DNA of 64,000 nt from contig NW_024037068.1 of NCBI RefSeq assembly GCF_015706575.1, positions 2,914,001 to 2,978,000 on the forward strand. The letters run 5' to 3'. The notes under the pieces are model-generated. The model ran no database searches. It was not told the origin of the DNA and worked only from the letters and a program-made list of their open reading frames with translations. Below, piece by piece: positions 11,714 to 20,182 of the stretch. A program made the position numbers and the translations under genes. Origin of the DNA: Patiria miniata (taxonomy: Eukaryota; Echinodermata; Asteroidea; Valvatida; Asterinidae). Within the stretch, counting starts at the first letter, position 1, and every line of letters starts with the position of its first letter.

Positions 11714-12130
11714 GGGTTCGTTAGTCCGAAAATGAAATAAGGTTTGTTAATCGGAGCATTTTTAAGCAATATTCCGAAAATCAGATTTGAAGGTTTGCAT
11801 GGTGGAAAAATACTAAGACTAGATACCTTGCGGTAGCACCATGTGAAAAAAATCTATTTTCTGAGTATGTGTGGTTCTGAGTCCCTCCGGTTCTTTTCAG
11901 AACCACACATACTCAGAAAAGAGATTTATTCACATTGTGCTACCGCAAATTTATCTAGTCTTAATATTCCAAAGGCTAATTAGTCCGATGGCCCGATAAT
12001 CGGAAGGTTCGGTAGTCCGAATTTAGAGTAAGGTTAATTAAAATAGTCCGAAGGCTCAGTAGTGTGAAACGAATATAAGGTTCAATAGTTTGAAGGTTCA
12101 TTATTCCGAATTGACATTAAGATTCTATAG
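11714..12130. repeat. TAGTCCGAA array interrupted by a hairpin
   Basis: The same repeat family as 6825-7465 in one orientation: GGTTCGTTAGTCCGAAAATG, then after the hairpin AATTAGTCCGATGGCCCGAT and GGTAGTCCGAATTTAGAG. Copies are more diverged than in the first array. Confidence 0.65.
11804..11972. repeat. Long near-perfect hairpin, foldback MITE-like
   Basis: The left arm 11811-11880 (TACTAAGACTAGATACC ... TTCTGAGTATGTGTGGTTCT) pairs with the right arm 11899-11970 (AGAACCACACATACTCAGAA ... TATCTAGTCTTAATA). The stem is about 65-70 bp with few mismatches, and the loop is 15-20 nt (GAGTCCCTCCGGTTCTTT). It sits inside a TAGTCCGAA array, so it is a younger insertion. If transcribed it would make a long double-stranded RNA hairpin. 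A small foldback MITE is the simplest reading. Confidence 0.8.
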
Positions 12131-12880
12131 GCCAAAAAGACTATACAGTCTGCGGTATTTTTTCTGTACGCCTTTTTTTTCTTTACACATGCATATGGGC
12201 GTATTTCGAAGTACGTTTAGTTGCAAGTTAGGTTCTCGGACTTTATTTTCCCTTAAACAAAAATCCTCCAAACCACATATTGGTAAAAGAAAATTGTTCT
12301 AAATGATTAACAATGACGAAATTTAACTAGCGGTTCACGTGTGTTGTTACAAGCGCAGAGTTGTCGGGCAGGCAATGTGTTCATTCACTACCGAGTTGGG
12401 TTATGAATAAATTTATGTAAGAACAAAGGATCGCGAAATTAAATCCTTTCCAGTACAATCAATTATTTGGTTTTAAAAAATGCATCTTTAACAGTGTGAT
12501 ATATTTTAGTAAACATTCTATGTAGGCCTACACATACAATTTATTTCTGGCTTCATGACGTCATTATTCAAAAACGGGAAGTCAAGTGATACCTATTAAG
12601 TTCGGAGTGGATAAATGTTCGTTGTGAACTAAAATAACATATAAAAATATGGAAAATATAACTGTAGGTAATCATAACACCTTACTTACGGTTTGATGAC
12701 GTCACAGTATTTGGAAGCAAAAGGTGAACATTTTAAGGTATATCGTTATTTGGGCTAAGAAGATATACGACATAATCAAATGAAAGAATTACATTTAAAA
12801 TATTTAATACAAATTTAAAACACTTTCATAGTGTATATTTGTGTAGTAAAATGCTTTCACTTTTGAATTACTCGGTTTTT
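12131..12880. other. No gene recognised
   Basis: AT-rich spacer. Two TGACGTCA-type motifs (near 12556 and 12697) resemble those in the next block. Confidence 0.35.
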
Positions 12881-12884
12881 ATTG

Positions 12885-13460
12885 CACTTCCGGTAACACC
12901 GGAAGTGAAGGTCAAGCGTATTTTGTGTCCGGGGACAAGAAATGTTTCTCACAGCATAGTCTACAGCCTCACGAAAAACGAACACGATTATCTATTTAGT
13001 TCAAAAGATACAGCGCAAACTATTGCCCTTAAATCATTTGTAATTTGATACATGATAACGTCATGAGGACGTAACAAAATATATAGTATTTTTGTATCAT
13101 GGTACATGTCCACACAAAGTTTAATGTTTAAACCATAAACCGTATGGAAGAAATTTTGCTTTGTTTTGATTTCAGGCTAAAGTCTCCATTTCGAATTCAC
13201 CTAACTTTAACCTTCCGGTTGACCCGGAAGAAAGGTCAAGTGAGTTCACGTACACAAAAAGAAATGTTAATCAATTCATGGTCTATCTGATTACAGAATA
13301 TAAACATCACTGAGTATTTTGTTCAAGAGTTATGATTGAAAGTAATTGGACCCTTTTTCAGCCAAAATCGCTTGTAATTTGACACCCGATGACGTCATCA
13401 TGACGTCAGAGGAATATGCACCACTTCGGATGAGGGTCAATATATATTGAAAATTACAAG
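12885..13460. repeat. Repeat units with CCGGAAG palindromes and TGACGTCA motifs
   Basis: Two related units carry CACTTCCGGTAACACCGGAA followed by GTGAAGGTCAAG, and CCTTCCGGTTGACCCGGAAG followed by AAAGGTCAAGTG. Each is followed after 150-200 bp by GATGACGTCATCATGACGTC or a similar double CRE-like palindrome. The same pairing is seen at 50595-50830. It is a dispersed repeat family. The CCGGAAG and TGACGTCA words resemble ETS and CREB/ATF sites, but no function is shown. Confidence 0.55.
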
Positions 13461-13522
13461 TTTATATCACCGCGGAGAATTATTGTCCGGAATTTTTTTT
13501 TTTTTACCAGAACAATAACAGA

Positions 13523-13549
13523 GAGTGGTCAGGTTGTGCCCGACCACTC
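13523..13549. repeat. Short perfect inverted repeat
   Basis: GAGTGGTC and GACCACTC are separated by 11 nt. The same GAGTGGTCAGGTTGT word recurs at 21715, so this is probably part of a repeat family. Confidence 0.5.
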
Positions 13550-13565
13550 AAAAAAAAAAAATCAA

Positions 13566-13634
13566 ATGGGAATCCAACTCGCACCATAGGATTAGTAATC
13601 CAAGGTATTATCCACTACGCTACAGCAGTGACTC
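13566..13634 (-). repeat. tRNA-like sequence, probable SINE head or tRNA pseudogene
   Basis: The minus strand reads GCTGTAGCGTAGTGGATAAT, then TTGGATTACTAATCC, then GGTGCGAGTTGGATTCCC. TAGCGTAGTGG fits the Pol III A box, and GAGTTGGATTCC is close to the B box GGTTCGANTCC. The middle can form an anticodon-like arm with loop TTACTAA (ACT centre). The T arm and acceptor stem do not pair well and no CCA-proximal match is seen, so it is not a working tRNA. A T-rich run and the 13523 hairpin follow it. Confidence 0.4.
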
Positions 13635-13701
13635 GATCGATGTGGTAGTTTTAAACATTATATTATAATATAAAGGGCCCTCCGGCATAATGCTGTATAT
13701 A

Positions 13702-14287
13702 CAGGGTGAGTCAAAAAAAAAACAGAACCCAAACCCCAAAAACTATATTTTGTATTTAAAAAATATTTAGCACCAAAAATAATAATGACTGGAAAGCCAA
13801 CTTCATTAGGTACTTTTAGACGAAAAAAATTACTGAAATTGGCCAATCCGTTCAAAAAATATCACCATTTAAACACAATGACCTTTAAACCTGTCTTTTC
13901 CAAAAAATGCCATGGATAATAATCTCAGTTTAAACATTAAACATATTCAACAGAATCCCTTTGAAGGCCCGTCCTTTAAGAAAGTCATTTTTCTTGTACT
14001 ACAGTTGGTGACAGTTGTTGAAACAAGTATTATGTGTCATTTTCTTTGTTGTTCCAAACAGTCAAAACACAAAATAATTTGTTGTTTTTTTGTACGAGAC
14101 AGGTTTTTGGGTCATTGTGTTTAAATAGTGTTATTCTTTGAACGGATTAGGCAATTTCAGTAATTTTTCCATCTAAAAGTACCTTTCAAAATTGGCTTTG
14201 CAGTCATTATTTTTGGTGCTTCATAATTTTTTAAATATGAAATATGTTTTATGGGGTTTGGGTTCCGCTTTTTTTTGACTCACCGCG
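13702..14287. mobile_element. Tc1/mariner-like MITE with long inverted repeats, copy 1
   Basis: The ends are CAGGGTGAGTCAAAAAAA and, reversed, CGCGGTGAGTCAAAAAAAA. They are flanked by TA on both sides (13700-13701 and 14288-14289). The inverted arms run about 190 bp, pairing AACCCAAACCCC..., GCACCAAAAATAATAATGAC, GAAATTGGCCAATCCGTTCA and CAATGACC-TTAAACCTGTC with their complements. The 200-bp centre has no open frame. TA duplication with a GGTGAGTCAAAA end fits the Tc1/mariner superfamily. A second copy lies at 19475. Confidence 0.85.
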
Positions 14288-14324
14288 TATTAGCGGTATT
14301 AGCGAGTGTGTGATATGGGAAAAC

Positions 14325-14425
14325 ATCGCATACGGTCCGATAGCCCGAATCGACAGTATGGTCCGATAGTCCGAAGTGTCAGACTTTCGAACCTTATTCT
14401 CAAGTCGGGCTATTTTATTGTCAAT
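14325..14425. repeat. TAGTCCGAA array fragment
   Basis: Contains GGTCCGATAGCCCGAATCGA and GGTCCGATAGTCCGAAGTGT, then the opposite orientation (TTCGAACCTTATTCTCAAG). It is a small diverged foldback piece of the family at 6825-7465. Confidence 0.6.
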
Positions 14426-14852
14426 TTGGATTACATAACTGACATACAAATCCTTGTTATTGGTGGAACTCACATCGAGTGACATTCGTTATTGCTCCCA
14501 TTTACACCTGGGCTCAAAAAACCACATTCGTCCATGGGGAATGGAAAATATTATAACATCTCACCCACAGATTCTGTGTCTAGATTGGCCAAGAGCGAGT
14601 CACATGATACTTTTTTTTTGGCTATCTTTCTGTGCAAGGCCAAAAGGACTATAACCGTAGCAACCAAAGTTCTATACCATAAGCAACCAAAGTACGCTAT
14701 CCACGGCGCGGTATTTGTGTGCAAATGCGTGCTGGTGTGCGCGTTGCGCCTAGCGCGTTTTGTCCCAAAGAGAGCTAGACTTGGCCAAGTCTGGGTTGCG
14801 CTCGGTCTGTGCCTATAGTAAATCCACTCACTACGCATATCGCATACGTCCC

Positions 14853-15771
14853 CAGCCTCGACTCCATGGGCGCGTGCGCGTTTCTTACACTAACCCCTGG
14901 CCGTCATGTTTTTTTGCTAAAAAAAAACCCTGTATCTTCGGTTTTAAAGGGACGAAAGGGGTACGTACATTTGATACAAATCTTTGCCAGATAACGTTAA
15001 CTCAAAAGGTATTGTTCGAAAGTATTGATTCTTCAAAGTCACAAATTTTAATATTTTAAAGATGGTGTCGGCACGTTAAACGGATAAACTGCAGCCTAAC
15101 TATAATGTGCCCAACCTCGTGCCCCGTGGGTACGATCTTGCCGCGCCATGGTGTTTCCCATTATGCCTTGCGAGATCGTAACCCCTGGAATTGTGTAATT
15201 TAAATGTGTCAAAATACGGTACATTATAATTAGGGCTGCAGTTTATCCGTTTTACGTGCCGACGCCATCTTTAAAATGTTAAAAGTTGTGATTTTGAAGA
15301 ATCCATCCTTTCAAACATAAGGTTTGGACGTTGCGTTATTTAGCAAAGATTTGTATTAAATGGACGTACCCCTTTCGTGCCTTTACAACCACAGATACAG
15401 GAGGGTTTTTTTAGCGAAAAACGCGGCTGACATAATCCATATCGTACAGGCATCGCGAATTTTGAATCATAATTGGGTTTTTTTCGTACGTTACGTTACG
15501 TGCAAAGCACGCGAGCGCATTATGGGCGCGCCCGGCGGGCAATCTTTGAAATGCGCGCGCAGTACGCTGTGAATGGCCATTCAGCGCCATTTACGTCATC
15601 ATCACAGCCAGGTGTTAGTGTCAGAAAACGAGCACGCGCCCCTGGAGTCGAGGTTGTGATGTGCCATATTTGACACATTAAAATTACACAATTCCAGGGA
15701 GAACGATTGCGCAAGGCATGATGGGAAACAACATGGCGCAGCATCAATCGCACCCATGGGGAACGAGGTTG
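14853..15771. mobile_element. MULE-like MITE A, 9-bp target duplication, carries nested element B
   Basis: Begins CAGCCTCGACTCCATGGGCG and ends TGGGGAACGAGGTTG. Perfect 9-bp copies of ATACGTCCC flank it (14844-14852 and 15772-15780). Without the nested element B (15112-15656) it is about 365 bp and reads in the opposite orientation to B. It shares the segments CTAACCCCTGG, GAAAGGGGTACGTAC, CTTTGCCAG and GATGG-GTCGGCACGTTAAACG. Nine-bp duplications with C-A-R-C-C-T-C-G ends point to a Mutator-like (MULE) origin. No transposase is present, so it is non-autonomous. Confidence 0.85.
15112..15656. mobile_element. MULE-like MITE B nested in A, 9-bp target duplication
   Basis: Begins CAACCTCGTGCCCCGTGGGT and ends GCCCCTGGAGTCGAGGTTG. 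TAATGTGCC (15103-15111) and TGATGTGCC (15657-15665) flank it, differing at one base. At 545 bp it matches element C at 23919 along its whole length at about 95%. Internal landmarks are AGGGCTGCAGTTTATCCG, TTTACGTGCCGACGCCATC and ACGTACCCCTTTCGTGCC. It inserted into A in reverse orientation, so the region looks like a complicated palindrome. Confidence 0.9.
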
Positions 15772-15784
15772 ATACGTCCCATCC

Positions 15785-16600
15785 TTACAGCACATAACGC
15801 GCGCCCTCATGCTTCGAATCCGGACTATCATGTTAAAAACGTACATGTACATGTTATTTTCAAATGATGCAGCAACCCAGACTTGGTCAATCTGCCAAGC
15901 GTACGAGTCTTCAAAAATTGGTTACTTGGATTGGTCAAGCGCCTTAGCAGGATTCACATGGGAATACCGACTATTCGCATTTTTATGTTTTATATTGTCC
16001 TGGCCACGTGGTATACCCACCCGGGGCCATCTATCACTAGATCCTAGTATGGACCAAGGTACATCCACCAGAGGGGGTGTCAGTCTTGTGATCCTACTGG
16101 AGGGGTTGAAAATTGGCGGGAAAACCCTGATTGCTTTTGCACATTTACATAGGCTTGTGTACAAATGCACCATATACATTGGGATTGTTTCGATCACCCC
16201 TGTGACCAAAATGGAACGTCAAATTGGGTTAAGTCTGTGGTTTTAATGGCTGTTTGGGGCCTGAGAGATACTCCAGACTTGCCAGAGGTTAATCAGGGGT
16301 GAATGGGCCGGTTGTGAGGGTCGGGTGGCTAAAATTACATGTTGTCATGGAGTCATTCCATACAGCCACTGGATATTAAACATTAAAGGTGCTCGCTCCG
16401 TCGAACAGAGTTGGTGTTGCATATGCATCGATGAATACAGGCGCGTGCACGCGAGGGGGTGCTGATGGCAGATTGATGAAGTCTGAAGTGCTAACTTTTG
16501 CACATGCTCTGCAATGTACATACAGTGTGTTCGCATTTTATACGGCACTGAAGTGGAAAGCGCGCTGAAGTGTACATTGTTGGGCATCTGGGTAGAGGTA
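15785..16600. other. No gene recognised
   Basis: A plus-strand frame of 145 residues (15809-16246) has no recognisable family and no supporting splice or start context. No repeat structure was seen. Confidence 0.35.
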
Positions 16601-16611
16601 AACTAAGTGAT

Positions 16612-17300
16612 TTTTGCTACTTTTTTTAAGATACCGACTGAACTTTGACGTCGTCGGGATTTGCAGAACTCGTTCCCATTATTGAAGGAAAGTTTAAACT
16701 ACGAGAGTTTTAGCTCACGACAAGCGGCCCTTTACACATCATAGACTATTTTGGTGTGGTAAACGTGCGATCATCATGTATTTGTCATGCTATTTACGGT
16801 TTTCATTTTCTCTTAAGTCCATGCTCTCACAGAGTCTGTGCGTATGTGTGCACACAACAGAGTCTGTTGTGTTGTGGAGTCGCGCTGTAATAATGTGCGT
16901 ATAACCAATCATCAATCTAATTTTGTGTGCAAAAAATGTATACTGCAATAAACTGGCTATAGTCTTTGCAAACATCGCTTTTACCTTCCAGATAACGGTT
17001 TCGCTGGACGTGTTGGATGCGTTTGGTACCTGTGTTGCATATGCACAGTACCAACAGACTGACTCTGTGAGAGCATGTACAAGAGCATGGACTTAAGAAC
17101 AGTGACAATGAAAACATGGGTAATTAGCATACAAAATACATGATGGTCACAAGTTTACCACATCAGATTAGTAAACGATATGTAGAAGGTTGCATGTCGT
17201 TAGCTAAAACTCCCGAAGTCCAAACTTTCCTTCAAAAATGGGTACGAATTCTGCCAATCCCCACGACGTCAAAGTCTATTTTTGTCCCTGAGCGAAATTA
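16612..17300. mobile_element. Foldback element, about 690 bp, arms about 250 bp or more
   Basis: The left arm (TTTGACGTCGTCGGGATTTG, GAAGGAAAGTTTAAACT, GAGAGTTTTAGCT, TGTGGTAAAC, CTTAAGTCCATGCTC, TCTCACAGAGTC) recurs reversed and complemented from 17290 back to about 17010. Pairing is about 80-85%. The centre near 16900-17000 holds GTCTGTTGTGTTGTGG and unpaired sequence. There is no coding capacity. The exact ends are uncertain, since the arms fade into TTTTTGCTACTTTTT and its partner TTGTCCCTGAGCG...TAGCAGTG. Confidence 0.75.
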
Positions 17301-17357
17301 GAAATAGCAGTGAAAAAACATAAACAATATTGTTTTGCATATTTTTGAGAAACATTT

Positions 17358-18018
17358 CGTCACCGACACCACGAAGTAACACTCTACCGTGTTAAACCAT
17401 ATTTTTTTCGATTTTCAGTTTTTTGGACTTTTAAACATTATTCATCAAGGCCTACCATTGCACGAAGTTTCAAAGCTTCAAGAGCGTTACTTTAATAATT
17501 ACGCTAAGTATCCATGGCAACTTTTGCGCAAAAGTGACAATTTTCGTTTTCACGAAGTAACACTCAAGTTCCATTTACCATTGCAATGCATGGCGCGCAC
17601 TCTTCTCATAAGTGAGCAAAAACGTTTTTACGAAATTCACGAAGTAACACTCTTCTTGTAATAAGTTGTATGAGCGCGCGCGCTGACCTGAAGTTGCACT
17701 TTCCTCGTGTTAAATACATTGAAGAGTGTTACTTCATGAAAACGAAAATTTACAGTTTCGCAGCCTCTTCGGTTTCACGAACTAACACTCATCTTTTTTC
17801 TCTTATTTTTTTTTAATTTAATACACAAACGGGTGAAAAACAGCAGATTTAATAAATTCAATTCATCAAGTGTCCACAACGAGAAACCCAAATGAAAATA
17901 CTCTGTCGTTTTGAAGCAACGTGTTGTTTTAGAAGGCGTTCAACTTTAGTTGCCGGTTTCTCCGATTGCTAGTTTTTACGGGTATGTAGATGGGTGTTAC
18001 TTCGTGGTGTCGGTGACG
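17358..18018. mobile_element. CGTCACCG-family MITE, complete copy (GTAACAC type)
   Basis: The ends are CGTCACCGACACCACGAA followed by GTAACACTC, and the inverse, over at least 25 bp. ATTT flanks it on both sides (17354-17357 and 18019-18022), a 4-bp target duplication. Inside, CACGAAGTAACACTC recurs near 17551-17573 and 17637-17651, inverted near 17724-17747, and as CACGAACTAACACTC near 17774-17790, each usually preceded by TTTT or AAATT. GC-rich patches (GGCGCGCACTC, GAGCGCGCGCGCTG) lie between. No reading frame is conserved. The superfamily is unassigned; a 4-bp duplication is compatible with several DDE groups. Confidence 0.9.
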
Positions 18019-18022
18019 ATTT

Positions 18023-18503
18023 GTGTACAATGTAACGTAACATACGTTTAAAGTTTACTCCTCATGGAGTGGGCAAGAAGAGTGGGAGATGGGTAAAAGA
18101 AAATATTACTCCTTTTGGGGGTACTTTTTTAAACAAGTCTTTATATAGTAAAAGTTTACGTCTTTTCTGCGTGTAATAGTTACACAGTGCAGGATTAAAA
18201 TTTGACACAGCAGAGCTGTGTCAAGGGTACCTCCATAACGACCATGTTCCATTCTAACTGCCATAAAGAGTACAATTTTACCCAATATTGCCTATTTTTT
18301 TTCTTAGAGTGTAATGAAACTAGCCTATTTTCCCAAGGCAATGTCCATGGATCACCGAGTGAGGCTGATTTTGCTACACTACTCGAAAAATTCAATATTT
18401 GTGTACTATTAAACAGTTACGATTATTCTTGTTCCATGACGCGGTATTTGTGTGCAAAGGCATGCTGTTGTGCGCGTTGTGCGTAGCGCATATTGTTCCA
18501 AAG
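18023..18503. other. No gene recognised
   Basis: Spacer between two MITEs, with no conserved frame. Confidence 0.35.
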
Positions 18504-19199
18504 GGCCCTGTCACACTTCTGCGTATCCTAGTTCCTTATGAGTTGCGCATTGACATTTTTTTCATACGCAATCGTACGCACAATACGCACCTCATATGCA
18601 TCTCTATCGTTTTGTGTAGGTTTTATGTACGCAGATATACGCATGGTACGGCCCAGTACGCAGGATAGTTTTGGGCATGCACAAAACTACGCTGCGTACG
18701 CTGTTACGCAGGTCATAAGTTATAAATACGCAGCGTATCGGTCCCGCATCGGTCGAGTGCGTTACGAGTACGCTATGTGTTCGTGAAGCAACCCGTCAGT
18801 ATATGAGCCGCCTGTATTGGACGTATACATAGCGTACTTGCAGCGCAGATGCAACGCACGCTGGACGGCGAGCGGCGGAAATGCGGCGGGAATACGCTCA
18901 GAAGTGCGTCAAGCATGCGGTAGGCATAAGTCGGGTGCGTCCGGAAGACGCTCGGCATGCGCACTGCATACTGACCTATTCGCAGCCCGAAAAATAATGT
19001 TGTGCACTGCATACGGAACTCATACGCATCTCATACGCAATGGATGCGCTGAATTCGTTACTTGTACGCTAGATGTGCGTCGCACATAAGTCAAAGTGAT
19101 CAAAACATTTCGACGTTAATTGAGCGTACGGCTGCGTATTGAAAATGTTTGATAAGGAACTCATAAGGAATTAGGATACGCAAAGGTGTGACAGGGGCT
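18504..19199. mobile_element. MITE with CCCTGTCACAC ends and TACGCA-rich interior
   Basis: The ends pair GGCCCTGTCACAC-TT-TGCGTATCC with AGCCCCTGTCACACCTTTGC and continue through CTAGTTCCTTATGAGTTGCG. AAAG flanks it on both sides (18500-18503 and 19200-19203). The 696-bp interior is crowded with TACGCA/TGCGTA words (TACGCAATCGTACGCAC, GCAGATATACGCATGG, CGTACGCTGTTACGCAGG, GCAGCGTATCGG and many more), about 30 in all. Open frames on both strands here come from this word bias. It is non-autonomous and of unknown superfamily. Confidence 0.75.
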
Positions 19200-19374
19200 A
19201 AAGAGCCAGCGCTACACCAGCTAGCTAGAGTTGGGTTTAAACAGTTTCTGGAACGGGTGGATTGGAAAAGAAAAATACATTTACCACCAATTTTGCATTG
19301 AAATATAATATGTATATCTATATCAGTTATATTAAACAAATTTTAAGTGGCTTTAAATTGTAAAATGGGAGGAA

Positions 19375-19435
19375 TATTATTCCTTCGGACTGTACGAGAT
19401 CCTTCGGACTATCAAACCTTTGGACTATCGGGCTG
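19375..19435. repeat. TAGTCCGAA array remnant
   Basis: Reads CCTTCGGACTGTACGAGATC, CCTTCGGACTATCAAACC and TTTGGACTATCGGGCTGT. It is a reverse-oriented remnant of the family at 6825-7465, including the characteristic edge CTATCGGG. Confidence 0.6.
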
Positions 19436-19474
19436 TAACCCATAAAATATAGGTGGAACATTAACCTGTTTATA

Positions 19475-20125
19475 CAGGTTGAGGCAAGCGGAACCCAAAC
19501 CCCCCAAAAATGATGTAAATTATGACAAAAAAATATGTATCACTAAAAAATATGGCTGGAAAGCCAATTACATATAGTACTTTTAGTTGAAAAAAATACT
19601 GAAATTGGTCGATATGTTTAGAAAATATCTCAATTTAAACACAGTGACCCTTAAACCTGTCTCGTCCGAAAAAAAAATGTGATTTCAAGAATGGTTTTCG
19701 CAATTGTCTTCAAACATCACCAGAGATAAAATGTCAGTTTAAACGTTAAAAATAATCAGCAGGATCCCTTGAAGGTCAGTCCCTTAAAAAAGAGGTTTTA
19801 TCTTATTGTTTGCCTTGCCAGGGTTGTTAATAAAGATATTGTTTACAACAGTTGGTGACATTTGTTGAAACGAGTATTCTTTGTCATTTTCTGTTGTTCC
19901 AAACAGCCAAAACACACAAGGAATTTTTTTTTTTTGGACGAGACAGGTTTCAGGGTTATTGTGTTAAAATGGTGTTATTCTTTGAACGGATCGAGCAATT
20001 TCAGTATTTTTTCATCTAAAAGTAGCTTATGAAATTGTCTTTCCAGTCATTAATATTTTTGATCCTTGATATTTTTTTAATATGACATGTATTTTATTGG
20101 GGTTTGGGTAGGCTTGTTTACTTGT
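19475..20125. mobile_element. Tc1/mariner-like MITE with long inverted repeats, copy 2
   Basis: Collinear with 13702-14287: CAGGTTGAGGCAAGCGGAAC, CCCAAACCCCCCAAAAATG, GGCTGGAAAGCCAATTAC, GAAATTGGTCGATATGTTTA, CAGTTGGTGACATTTGTTG and CGAGACAGGTTTCAGGGTTA. The left end follows TATA; the right end is blurred near 20110-20125. It is longer than copy 1 because of extra internal sequence (19680-19850). It ends about 60 bp before the receptor start codon at 20183. Confidence 0.8.
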
Positions 20126-20182
20126 TTCCGTTTTGTTTACTTTTCGTTGTAGAGTAAAAGGAAGATACTTTCTCTCAGCAAC

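Noticed and set aside
16060-16085. CCACCAGAGGGGGTGTC as a CTCF-like site
   Set aside because: Only a partial match to the vertebrate core, single and without context; expected by chance in 64 kb.
15809-16246. 145-residue plus-strand frame
   Set aside because: No recognisable domain and no splice or promoter support; chance length in this composition.
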